Source of the DNA: Pseudomonas sp. FP453
GTDB lineage: Bacteria > Pseudomonadota > Gammaproteobacteria > Pseudomonadales > Pseudomonadaceae
NCBI RefSeq assembly: GCF_030687495.1
Contig: NZ_CP117435.1
Location: 3,786,501 to 3,850,500 of the forward strand
DNA length: 64,000 bases
Direction of reading: 5' to 3'
The notes under the pieces are model-generated. The model worked only from the letters and a program-made list of their open reading frames with translations, made no database searches and was not told the origin of the DNA. A program made the translations under genes and the position numbers. Of this stretch, positions 37,663 through 45,518 are shown piece after piece (the stretch's first letter is position 1; every line of letters begins with the position of its first letter).

Positions 37663-37690
37663 GGGTTGAGCGAGCAAACTCGCTCAACCC
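37663..37690. terminator. Hairpin between convergent carboxypeptidase and cytochrome b561 genes
   Basis: GGGTTGAGCGAG and CTCGCTCAACCC form a perfect 12-bp stem with loop CAAA. There is no good T-run on either side, but position and stem strength suggest a bidirectional terminator. Confidence 0.6.
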
Positions 37691-37693
37691 AGA

Positions 37694-38233
37694 TCAGTCC
37701 TTTGTACCCGTCATGCTTTGCAACACGCCATCACGGCGAATCAACCCATGGAACAACGCCGCCGCGAGGTGCAACAGCACCGTCAGGAACAACAGGTAGG
37801 CAAGAAACCCATGGGCCTTGCGCAGCACCGCAAACAACGGCGCATTCACCGCCATCAGCGCGGGCAGTTGCACCGAACTGCTGAGCATCACCGGGTCGCC
37901 CGCGGCCGAAATCATCGCCCAGCCCAACAGCGGCAACACCAGCATCAACCCGTACAACACCAGATGGGACGCCTTGGCTGCCAGCACTTGCCACAGCGGC
38001 AGATCGGCTGGCAACGGCGGCTGACGCGTGGAAAAACGCACCACCAATCGCACAATCACCAGCGCCAGGATCGCAATCCCCAGCGGCTTGTGCAGATGGA
38101 TCAACCATTCATGCCGCTCCGACACCGAGGCCGCCAACCCGGCCCCGATAAACAGCATGGCGATGACCATCAACGCCATCAGCCAGTGCAGCAGACGCGC
38201 CAAGGGTGCAAAAAAGCGAGGTTGGGCATTCAT
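37694..38233 (-). CDS. Cytochrome b561 (membrane electron carrier) paired with catalase-like peroxidase
   Basis: The product has 179 residues with four transmembrane helices. Haem-ligand histidines are visible in ARLLHWLMALMV, EWLIHLHKPLGIAIL, ASHLVLYGLMLVLPL and AHGFLAYLLFLTVLLHLAAALFHGL. It overlaps the peroxidase gene by 4 bp (ATGA). It probably delivers electrons from the quinone pool to the periplasmic peroxidase. The operon has an ECF-type promoter at 39346-39372. Confidence 0.9.
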   Translation of the reverse strand: MNAQPRFFAPLARLLHWLMALMVIAMLFIGAGLAASVSERHEWLIHLHKPLGIAILALVIVRLVVRFSTRQPPLPADLPLWQVLAAKASHLVLYGLMLVLPLLGWAMISAAGDPVMLSSSVQLPALMAVNAPLFAVLRKAHGFLAYLLFLTVLLHLAAALFHGLIRRDGVLQSMTGTKD

Positions 38234-39303
38234 GGCTTCGACTCCTGAGGGGCGCTGTGCAGCGCGCTGACTTCGCCGGCACGGCGCAGGTATGAACTGG
38301 CATACGCCGCTGAACGTGCGGCCAGCAGCGGGTCATTGGAGGCTTCGATGCCGCTGGGCAGAATCAGCGGATCAAAGTTGATGTCGCGGCAATCGCCCTC
38401 CGCCTGCGGCTGGCTGCTTTGCAACACCAGCGTCCCGGCGTTCAGCACCTTATGCTCGCCAGACCAGGTCTTGCTCGCGTCGTCCAACGGGTCGCCGGGG
38501 TTGGCCAACGTCATGTTCAACTGCCAACGCAACGGCCCTGCCGCCAGGCGTTGCACCAGGTCTTTTTCGAGAAAGTCGGCACCGGCCGGTGCAGTGTCAC
38601 CTGCTGCATCCTGACGCTGCGGCACGACCTCCCAGCGCACGGCCTGGCGCTTGCCATCGGCACCCACCAGATAGAACGCGTTGATCCCGTTATAGGTTTC
38701 GGTCGCGTAACTGGCCGACGGCTTGGCGGTCTTGACCCACGCCAGGAACGCCGCCGTCTCCGGGTGCGCGGCAAAAAACGCCGGCATGCTCGAAGGATTC
38801 GGCTTGCCAGTAGCCGGGTCCGGCGCACCCGCCTTGAGCATCGCGTAGAACGCCTCAGGCGTACCCACCGGGAACACCGGCATGCTGTTCATCCCGGTGC
38901 GCCATTGCTGGCCGTTGGCCTGGCTGAACTGCACGGCAAAACTGCGGATCGGCACGCTGCTGTCCGGCGCATAGGGGTTGCCGCTGGGCAAGGCAAAACG
39001 GCCGATCACCGGGGTCTTGGCCGCGCTGAACACCTCGGCGCTGGAATATGCACGGGCTTGCGCACTGCTCTCGAAATACCCGGCGACACACACGCCCTTG
39101 GCATGATTACGCCGGAAGCCGGGGTGCACGCCGTTATTGGTTTCCAAGGCATTGACCAAGGTTTTCGGGCGCAAGCGCTGTGGGTCGAGCGTACCGTTGA
39201 CGTAGGCAAATGCCCCGGCCACCAGCGCAACCACGGCACCGATACCTGCCAGCCTGAGAACCAGGCTGGCAGTGCTGAGCGGCGGACGTGCGTGATCTAC
39301 CAT
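38230..39303 (-). CDS. Catalase-family peroxidase (SrpA-like), membrane-anchored
   Basis: From the ATG at 39303 the product has 357 residues, with GGAG upstream. An N-terminal hydrophobic segment (SLVLRLAGIGAVVALVAGAFAYV) is a signal or anchor. The small catalase fold follows, with the distal haem His in HPGFRRNHAKGVCVAGYF and downstream RFALPSGNPYAPDSSVPIRSFAVQF. These short proteins are periplasmic peroxidases rather than full catalases. It is coupled to cytochrome b561. Its promoter matches that of the ECF sigma gene at 43279, so it is the likely main target of that sigma factor. Confidence 0.9.
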   Translation of the reverse strand: MVDHARPPLSTASLVLRLAGIGAVVALVAGAFAYVNGTLDPQRLRPKTLVNALETNNGVHPGFRRNHAKGVCVAGYFESSAQARAYSSAEVFSAAKTPVIGRFALPSGNPYAPDSSVPIRSFAVQFSQANGQQWRTGMNSMPVFPVGTPEAFYAMLKAGAPDPATGKPNPSSMPAFFAAHPETAAFLAWVKTAKPSASYATETYNGINAFYLVGADGKRQAVRWEVVPQRQDAAGDTAPAGADFLEKDLVQRLAAGPLRWQLNMTLANPGDPLDDASKTWSGEHKVLNAGTLVLQSSQPQAEGDCRDINFDPLILPSGIEASNDPLLAARSAAYASSYLRRAGEVSALHSAPQESKP

Positions 39304-39345
39304 GAAAAACTCCAGGGCACAGGGCCGCATGGGGAAAAGTACTAT

Positions 39346-39372
39346 GAGACGACCCTCACGTAGGCTTATTCC
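39346..39372 (-). promoter_or_regulatory. ECF-sigma promoter of the catalase-cytochrome b561 operon
   Basis: On the minus strand GGAATAA (39366-39372) and GTCTC (39346-39350) are separated by 15 bp. The sigma-factor gene has GGAATAA-15-GTCTA at 43221-43247, and both spacers begin with a CCTAC-type sequence 1-2 bp after the -35. The start codon is about 43 bp downstream. Confidence 0.82.
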
Positions 39373-39408
39373 CAAGACGCTGTAGTTTTTTTCAGGAAAG
39401 ACAGGTGG

Positions 39409-40173
39409 CTATGGCTGGTTAAAGGACGCATGCCGCTTGTCCAGAAAAGCCTGCATGCCCTCCTGCTGGTCCGGCGTAGCGAACAAACTATGAAACAGCC
39501 GGCGCTCCACACGCACGCCCTCGTGCAACCCCACCTCCAGGGATTGCGCCACCGCCTCCCGCGCAGCACGGGTAGCTGTGCGCGAAAAGTTGGCAATCAG
39601 CGCAGCCACCGCCAACGACTGTTCCAGCAAGGTCGCCGCCGGATAGACCCGCGACACCAACCCCGCCCGCTCTGCTTCCTGAGCCATCATCGGGCGCCCG
39701 GTCAGGACCATATCCATGGTCTTGGCCTTGCCAATCAACCCCGTCAACCGTTGGGTAGCGCCCATGCCCGGGATCACTCCCAGCTTGATTTCCGGCTGGG
39801 CAAACGTGGCAGTATCAGCGGCAAAAATCAGGTCGCACATCAGCGCCAGCTCACAGCCTCCGCCAAAGGCATACCCGCTGACGGCGGCGATGGTCGGCGT
39901 GCGCAGGCGGGTAAAGGCCTCCCACCCGACGAAGTAGTCTTCGTTCAGCATGTCCAGGTAAGACTTGCCACTCATCTCCTTGATATCGGCCCCAGCAGCA
40001 AAGTACTGCTCACTGCCGGCAATCACGAAACACCCGACCTGCGGGTCCCGGTCCAGGGCCTCCAGGCACGCGACCAACTCCAACATCAGCGCCGAACTCA
40101 ACGCGTTCTTGACCTGTGGGCGATTGAGCCTGACCAGCACCACGCGACCGTGACGTTCAACTAATACATTCAT
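39409..40173 (-). CDS. Enoyl-CoA hydratase/isomerase-family protein
   Basis: The product has 254 residues from the ATG at 40173, preceded by GGAGGT. Crotonase motifs are complete: RLNRPQVKNALSSALM, YFAAGADIKEM, AVSGYAFGGGCELALMCDLIFA (first catalytic Glu) and FAQPEIKLGVIPGMGATQRL (second Glu), so it should be an active hydratase. It is third in a leftward set with the flavoreductase-like protein (39-bp gap) and the adenylation protein. Its C-terminal end lies 36 bp from the ECF promoter of the catalase operon. Confidence 0.9.
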   Translation of the reverse strand: MNVLVERHGRVVLVRLNRPQVKNALSSALMLELVACLEALDRDPQVGCFVIAGSEQYFAAGADIKEMSGKSYLDMLNEDYFVGWEAFTRLRTPTIAAVSGYAFGGGCELALMCDLIFAADTATFAQPEIKLGVIPGMGATQRLTGLIGKAKTMDMVLTGRPMMAQEAERAGLVSRVYPAATLLEQSLAVAALIANFSRTATRAAREAVAQSLEVGLHEGVRVERRLFHSLFATPDQQEGMQAFLDKRHASFNQP

Positions 40174-40212
40174 AGATACCTCCACCGATTAATAGGGTTC
40201 AGCCACAACATT

Positions 40213-41499
40213 TCACGAATCCCAGATCGCGCCATACGCGGGTATGCCTCTGACCTCCAGTTCCTGCACCACGCGCCGTGTCAAACCCTGGTTGGAGATG
40301 CAAATCACCGCCTCCACGCCCTGCACTTCGACGGCTGCACAGGCCAGTTGCACAAGGTCGGGTTTGCCGCGCTCATCGGTGTCCCAGATCAGCGCCTGGG
40401 GCTGGGCATGCAGAATCTCGTCGACCAGCGCATCACCGTAGGTGCTTCTCGGGCTGCGGGTTGACCAGATCAACTGCGCTGGCACGTTACCCGCCAGCAA
40501 ATGCGGCATCACCGGGCCGATGCCGCTGCCGGTGGCGATGTACAACACCGATTTGAACAGTGTCTCTACATTCGCTACGCCGGCGGTGGTAATGCCCTTA
40601 ACCCACACGTGGGACGGCAATTGCTCAATGAATTGCCCCGTCCAATCCCCGGCGCGGGAAATAATCAAGCGAAAGCCGGCCTGGCCCGGCGTGGGGATAT
40701 TGGCAAATGAATGCCATTCCAACAGAGGGTTCAAACTGATAGCCGTGGATGAGCCCGCAAAGGGTGTGGTGTGGGTAAAACCTACGATCGCCGCATGCCT
40801 GGAAGGCCGCACCGTCTCGATCGCCACCTTGCGTAGGCGCAGCCATGGCAGGGCAATACTGACCGTCAACAGCACCAGCATCCAGAAAGACCCGCTGCGC
40901 AGCAGCTCCGGCGACGCCAGCAGTGTCCGCCCCCAAAACAGCAGCAACACACTCCACCCGGCAAACCGGTGAACGCGCTCGAACCCGTTGTGAAAACGCC
41001 CACGCACCTGCGGCAGCGCCATGCCCACCATTAATAGCAGCACGCCCACCAGCACGGCGTTGAGCCACAACACCGTCAGCGAGACACTGCCGGGCTCGCT
41101 CAAATGCATCACCGCCTGCACGCCAACCAGTGCGATAAACCACCCCGTGGCCGCCACTGCCGCACCGCTGTGCAGCCCGCCAAAATGGTAGACCTTCGCC
41201 ACACGCCGGCGAATACACAGCGGCCACGTCACCGGCACACGTGTCGCCAGCCAGAACAGCGCGTTTATCACGTATTGCTGGCGAACCAGCGTTGCCAGCG
41301 ACAGGTTGATCAACACCATGGTCGAAAGTGTTTCCGCGCCCATGGCCAGCACGCCCGGGCCCAGCCAGATGACCCCCGCATTGCAAGCGATGACCAGCAC
41401 GAAGAGACGGTTGTAATAGGACAGCCACGGCAACGCCGACAGCCGCCGCCCTATCGACGGTTTGCGTGGCAGGGCAACCTGCGTCAAGGCCTCAGACAT
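40213..41499 (-). CDS. Integral membrane protein with C-terminal ferredoxin-NADP reductase-like domain
   Basis: The product has 428 residues. The N-terminal half has about six hydrophobic helices (SYYNRLFVLVIACNAGVIWLG, VYHFGGLHSGAAVAATGWFIAL, TVLWLNAVLVGVLLLMVGMAL, HRFAGWSVLLLFWGRTLL, FWMLVLLTVSIALPWL) with several histidines that could bind haem. The soluble half has a flavin/NAD reductase look: HSFANIPTPG, FRLIISRAGDWTGQFIEQ, and the nucleotide-binding VLYIATGSGIGPVMPHLL. I take it as a transmembrane NAD(P)H-dependent reductase. It overlaps the adenylation gene by 8 bp, so the two act together. I recall similar membrane regions in some fungal NRPS-like proteins, but cannot verify this here. 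Confidence 0.75.
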   Translation of the reverse strand: MSEALTQVALPRKPSIGRRLSALPWLSYYNRLFVLVIACNAGVIWLGPGVLAMGAETLSTMVLINLSLATLVRQQYVINALFWLATRVPVTWPLCIRRRVAKVYHFGGLHSGAAVAATGWFIALVGVQAVMHLSEPGSVSLTVLWLNAVLVGVLLLMVGMALPQVRGRFHNGFERVHRFAGWSVLLLFWGRTLLASPELLRSGSFWMLVLLTVSIALPWLRLRKVAIETVRPSRHAAIVGFTHTTPFAGSSTAISLNPLLEWHSFANIPTPGQAGFRLIISRAGDWTGQFIEQLPSHVWVKGITTAGVANVETLFKSVLYIATGSGIGPVMPHLLAGNVPAQLIWSTRSPRSTYGDALVDEILHAQPQALIWDTDERGKPDLVQLACAAVEVQGVEAVICISNQGLTRRVVQELEVRGIPAYGAIWDS

Positions 41500-43078
41500 C
41501 GCCGAGCTCCTTCGCTGTCTGCCTCCGCTGTGCCCACTGCAACAGCAATGCCTTGTCGATCTTGCCCCTGGCGGTCAGGGGCAGATGCTCCAGCGCATAA
41601 ATCCTGGATGGCACGCAGTAGTAAGCCAGGCGTTGCTCAGTCTGTTGCCGGCAAGATTCAACATCGGCATTGGCCGGCGACACGAATGCCACGAGGGTGC
41701 GGTTGTCGAGTTTCAGCGTGACGGCGCGCACGCATCCCTCACCGGCCTCCAATGCGGCAGACACCGCATCCAGCTCCACGCGAAATCCACGAACTTTTAC
41801 CTGATCATCCACACGCCCCAGATGCTCAAGCTGCCCGTCGTGTGTCCAGCGCCCAAGGTCCCGCGTGCGAAACATCATTGCGCCCGCCCCCAGGAACGGG
41901 TCCGGTCGGTAGCGTTCGGCAGTCAACGTCGGGTTACTCAAGTACCCCGCTGTCACCCCGACCCCGCCAGCCCACATTTCGCCGACGTCCCCCAACTCGC
42001 AGGCGCGGCCCTGTTCATCGAGGACATACACCGTGTTGTTGGGCGTCGGCCTCCCAATCGTCAGCAGTGTGCCGGGTACATGCCGGTGCAAGGTATTGAC
42101 GATGGTGGTTTCGGTCGGTCCGCAACCGTTATAGAAGTCACAGTGTCCAGCCCAGCGGTCGCCCAAGCCTTGGGGGCAAGGCTCGCCAGCCACAGCCACT
42201 ACCTTGAGGTTGGGGCAGTGTTGAGGATCAAGCGTGGCCAGTATCGAGGGCGTTGCGATCAACACATCGCACTGTGCCGCCGTTTGCGCAATGTCCTTGC
42301 CGCGAATCAGCAAGGTCGCGCCATGGGCCAGGCAGCCGAGTATTTCCCAGGCGGCCATGTCAAAACCGATATTGAGGATCTGCCCAACCCTGCGGCCCGG
42401 CGCCATGCCCATACGCCCGGGCTCTGTCAGCAGGATGTTGCACACATTGCGATGGGTCACACGCACGCCATTGGGACGCCCGGTGGTGCCTGACGTGAAG
42501 AGCACGAAACACAGGTCATCGGGATAGGTGGCGGCAAACAGCCGGCGATTGTCCCCGGCAACCCAAGGCTCTTCGGCGAGGAAGTCGTTGAGGCACAGGC
42601 AGCGGTGAGCGTCTGCTTCGGATACCGCCCCTTGCAGGTTCGACAGCGTCAGTATCACCGGGCTGGTCAGCGCCTCGAGGACCATTGCCAGTTGCATCGG
42701 CGGCACGATCCTGGCGTCTTGCGGCACATACGCCGCACCAACCTTCAACACCGCAAGCATGCCCACCAACATCGGGATCGACCGCTCGACGAACAACGCC
42801 ACCGTATCGCCGCGCGCCACTCCCCGCTCGATCAACCGAACAGCCAACCGGTTTGCCTGACGGTTGAGTTGTTCATAGCTGATGCGCTGGCCCATGCTTA
42901 CAGCGGCAGTGGCCTGGGGTGCAAGCAACGCCTGCGCTTCGATTGCGTGGTGCACACACCCATGGCTCGGCAGGGCTCCCGGCCCCTGCGCCCACTGCTC
43001 AAATTGCACCTGCTGCTCAGTAGGCAAGTGCGCAAGCGCGCTGCGGGAAAAATGCGCTTCATCTGTTGGTGAAAACAT
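41492..43078 (-). CDS. Stand-alone NRPS-like adenylation protein
   Basis: The product has 528 residues. The N-terminus (LPTEQQVQFEQWAQGPG, HHAIEAQALLAPQATAAV) looks like the linker that precedes A-domains in peptide synthetases. Core motifs: LVLFTSGTTGRPNGVRVTH-like A3 at about residues 190-207, YNGCGPTETTIVN (A5), MFRTRDLGRWTHDGQLEHLGRVDDQVKVRGFRVE (A7-A8, given in part) and A10 LTARGKIDK near residue 506. The chain ends soon after A10: there is no carrier (PCP) or condensation domain, so the acyl-adenylate acceptor is not encoded in it. It is first in a coupled set with the membrane reductase. The substrate cannot be read reliably by eye. Confidence 0.85.
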   Translation of the reverse strand: MFSPTDEAHFSRSALAHLPTEQQVQFEQWAQGPGALPSHGCVHHAIEAQALLAPQATAAVSMGQRISYEQLNRQANRLAVRLIERGVARGDTVALFVERSIPMLVGMLAVLKVGAAYVPQDARIVPPMQLAMVLEALTSPVILTLSNLQGAVSEADAHRCLCLNDFLAEEPWVAGDNRRLFAATYPDDLCFVLFTSGTTGRPNGVRVTHRNVCNILLTEPGRMGMAPGRRVGQILNIGFDMAAWEILGCLAHGATLLIRGKDIAQTAAQCDVLIATPSILATLDPQHCPNLKVVAVAGEPCPQGLGDRWAGHCDFYNGCGPTETTIVNTLHRHVPGTLLTIGRPTPNNTVYVLDEQGRACELGDVGEMWAGGVGVTAGYLSNPTLTAERYRPDPFLGAGAMMFRTRDLGRWTHDGQLEHLGRVDDQVKVRGFRVELDAVSAALEAGEGCVRAVTLKLDNRTLVAFVSPANADVESCRQQTEQRLAYYCVPSRIYALEHLPLTARGKIDKALLLQWAQRRQTAKELGDV

Positions 43079-43220
43079 CGTCTATACACCCTCATCGTTG
43101 ACTGCCGACAAGTGCTGGCAGGTACGAGGGTGGATTGAGGGCATCACCGGCGATTACAGCCTCACAAGTTATGCAGATGCGCCTCACGAAGCCGACAATG
43201 GATTTCTTTCAGGTTTGGAC

Positions 43221-43247
43221 GGAATAACCTACACGGACCAGCGTCTA
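43221..43247 (+). promoter_or_regulatory. Autoregulatory ECF-sigma promoter
   Basis: GGAATAA (43221-43227), a 15-bp spacer and GTCTA (43243-43247) precede the sigma gene by 31 bp. The match to the catalase promoter indicates autoregulation. Confidence 0.82.
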
Positions 43248-43278
43248 CCTCAGCACAACCGGCTAGACTCCAACCCCC

Positions 43279-43785
43279 ATGCATGAACTCGACGACGCGT
43301 TACGTGAACTCATCCCCAGGCTGCGGCGCTTTGCCGTGTCCCTGACCCATAACGCCAGCAGCGCCGACGACCTCGTGCAATCGACCCTGGAGCGGGCCAT
43401 CACCCGCTGGTCCGACAAGCGCAGCGACGGCGATCTACGCGCCTGGCTGTTTTCGATCCTCTACCGCCAGTTCCTCGACGCCCACCGTCGCAGCCGCCGC
43501 TACGCGCGCATGCTCGAGTTTTTCAGCGGCCGCGACGACGCGCAGCCATCGGTGGAACGCACGGTGATCGCCCAATCGACCCTGCAAGCCTTCGACCGCC
43601 TCAACACCGAGCAGCGCGCCCTGCTGCTGTGGGTGTCGGTCGAAGGCTTGAGCTACAAGGAAGTCGCCAACATCCTTGAGGTGCCCATCGGCACCGTGAT
43701 GTCGCGTCTGTCCCGCGCGCGCCAAGCCTTGCGCCAACTCAGTGATGGCGAAATTGCCAGCCCTTCCCTGCGGATACTCAAATGA
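43279..43785 (+). CDS. ECF-type RNA polymerase sigma factor
   Basis: The product has 168 residues. Sigma region 2 is at about 8-75 (LIPRLRRFAVSLTHNASSADDLVQSTLERAITRW, DLRAWLFSILYRQFLD) and region 4 at about 100-155 (TLQAFDRLNTEQRALLLWVSVEGLSYKEVANILEVPIGTVMSRLSRARQALRQL). It overlaps the anti-sigma gene by 4 bp. Promoter comparison gives GGAATAA-15-GTCT[A/C] as its recognition sequence, with targets its own gene and the catalase-cytochrome b561 operon about 4 kb away. Similar sigma/anti-sigma/catalase/cytochrome sets are usually contiguous. Confidence 0.92.
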   Translation: MHELDDALRELIPRLRRFAVSLTHNASSADDLVQSTLERAITRWSDKRSDGDLRAWLFSILYRQFLDAHRRSRRYARMLEFFSGRDDAQPSVERTVIAQSTLQAFDRLNTEQRALLLWVSVEGLSYKEVANILEVPIGTVMSRLSRARQALRQLSDGEIASPSLRILK

Positions 43786-44519
43786 TCAGCCTGCCCCCCA
43801 GCGAACGCGATTTGCATGCCTACGTCGATCACCAACTGCTGGAGAGCGATCGCCGTGTACTCGAAACCTATCTGGCCGCCCACCCCGACGTTGCCGCCCA
43901 GGTCCATGCCTGGCAGCAGGACGCGCAGTTACTGCGGGCCGCACTCGGCGGTGCCCTGCAACAGCCGGCCAACCCGGCGTTGGACCCGGCGCAGATTCGC
44001 CAGCGCCGCAAGCACCAATCGCGCCGCCACTTGGCCTCGGCGGCGGTGCTGTTGATCGCCGTCAGCCTCGGCGGCATTGGCGGCTGGCAGGCCCGCGAAG
44101 CCACGCAACCGCCCCTGGCGCCGATGGCCGACGCCATGCAGGCCTACCGCCTGTTTGCCCAGGACGGTGTGCTGCCCGCCGACTATCACGTCCAAGACGG
44201 CGGAAGCATGCAAGCCTGGCTGGATCGTTACTTTAGCCAGGCCAGCCGCCTGCCGGACTTGAGTTCATCGGGCTACACGCCCGTCAGCGGGCGCCTGCTC
44301 ACCACCGACCAGGGCGCGGCGGCGATGGTGCTGTACGAAGACCCGCAAGGTCGGCGCATCAGTTTCTACATTCGCCCACCGGGCCCGGACAACGGCTTCC
44401 TGCCCCGTGGCAGCCGCAGCGCCGATGGCCTGCAGGCCGAGTACTGGTCAGGCGGCGGCTACAACTATGCAATGGTCAGCCCGGTGGATCAGCCCACGCC
44501 CGCGCTGCAAAAGCTCTAG
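43782..44519 (+). CDS. Membrane anti-sigma factor
   Basis: The product has 245 residues. The cytoplasmic N-terminal anti-sigma domain (ERDLHAYVDHQLLESDRRVLETYLAAHP) lacks the HxxxCxxC zinc motif seen in many members. One transmembrane helix follows at about 84-101 (LASAAVLLIAVSLGGIGGW), then a periplasmic domain of about 140 residues (AYRLFAQDGVLPADYHV, GRLLTTDQGAAAMVLYED). It holds the co-transcribed sigma factor until an envelope signal, probably oxidative, is sensed. Its last codons overlap the stop of the convergent Csu tip gene by 4 bp. Confidence 0.88.
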   Translation: MISLPPSERDLHAYVDHQLLESDRRVLETYLAAHPDVAAQVHAWQQDAQLLRAALGGALQQPANPALDPAQIRQRRKHQSRRHLASAAVLLIAVSLGGIGGWQAREATQPPLAPMADAMQAYRLFAQDGVLPADYHVQDGGSMQAWLDRYFSQASRLPDLSSSGYTPVSGRLLTTDQGAAAMVLYEDPQGRRISFYIRPPGPDNGFLPRGSRSADGLQAEYWSGGGYNYAMVSPVDQPTPALQKL

Positions 44520-45502
44520 AAGCCGACATCCAGCACCACGTTATCCAGGTAGGTGCCCCCGGGCGGCGTGGCCTGGTCGGTGTAGATCCTGGCGTTGTAG
44601 TTGAACACCTGGCTGCCGGTGCCCAGGCCGTTGCCGGGGTTGATGTCCGCCGTGGCACTGGCCCGCCGCGCGGCGCCCACGCTGCCCCAGCGGGTGGTGC
44701 CAGCGCTGACAAAGATGTCGTAGGCCAAATAGTTGCTGCCGGAAATCATCCGGCGGCGCCCGCCCACGCTGACCGGCTGCTGCCCATCGCTGAGGCCGAC
44801 GGTGTAGGCGCTGCCCTTGGTGCAATTGACGCTGGCCTGGCCATTGACGGTGGCAAACCCACTGACCACCGGGGCACTGCCGAAGGCGATCGCCGGCGTG
44901 GTGATCAGGCAGTCGTTGGTCACCAGCATGCTGACGGTCAGCGCCTGCGTGCCGGTGCCACTGTCGCGACCCAGGCAAACGCCGATCAGGTTGATGGTCG
45001 AGCAGTAGTTCCAGGTCCAGACGATGCTCAGGGTTTCGCTGTACAGGCCGGCCGCCACGTTGCTGCCGGCGACACTGCGCAGATACAGCGGCAAGGTCTT
45101 GGTGCCTGGGCCGAACACCAACCCGTAGCTCTGGGCGATACCACTGCTACCGCCAAAGTCGAACGTGCTGCCTCGCGTAATGGGATACGTCGTGGAGTTG
45201 TTGCCATAGATCGTATAGGGGATCACATCACCGGTCGGCCCCAGCATGCCGCCCTGGGTCGACCCCGTGATCTTTGCGGTGAATTGGTCGCCACTGCCGA
45301 GTATCGACAGCAACAGCGGGGTGCAACTCAGGCCTGCGTTGGTAGTGGAACTGAGCTGCGCCGTGGCGAGCACCGACATCGAACTCACCGGGCCAAAGCT
45401 GGCCGGCGAGGTGGCCACCGCGCTGCACGCGGCGTGCACCTGCGTCGACACACCCAGGCTCGCCGCCGCCCACAGACCCCACAGCCATTCCTTGCCCCGC
45501 AC
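44516..45502 (-). CDS. csuE: Csu-type tip adhesin (two spore-coat-U domains)
   Basis: The product has 328 residues from a GTG at 45502, placed 6 bp after AAGGAGC; a GTG two codons earlier abuts the ribosome-binding site. A signal peptide is followed by two SCPU-type beta domains: one with ACSAVATSPASFGPVSS, the second beginning NDCLITTPAIAFGSAPVVSG and ending with GGTYLDNVVLDVGF. The double domain and position as last gene match CsuE, the tip subunit of Csu archaic pili that binds hydrophobic surfaces. It is 16 bp from the usher. Confidence 0.82.
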   Translation of the reverse strand: MRGKEWLWGLWAAASLGVSTQVHAACSAVATSPASFGPVSSMSVLATAQLSSTTNAGLSCTPLLLSILGSGDQFTAKITGSTQGGMLGPTGDVIPYTIYGNNSTTYPITRGSTFDFGGSSGIAQSYGLVFGPGTKTLPLYLRSVAGSNVAAGLYSETLSIVWTWNYCSTINLIGVCLGRDSGTGTQALTVSMLVTNDCLITTPAIAFGSAPVVSGFATVNGQASVNCTKGSAYTVGLSDGQQPVSVGGRRRMISGSNYLAYDIFVSAGTTRWGSVGAARRASATADINPGNGLGTGSQVFNYNARIYTDQATPPGGTYLDNVVLDVGF

Positions 45503-45518
45503 ACGCACGCTCCTTAAT

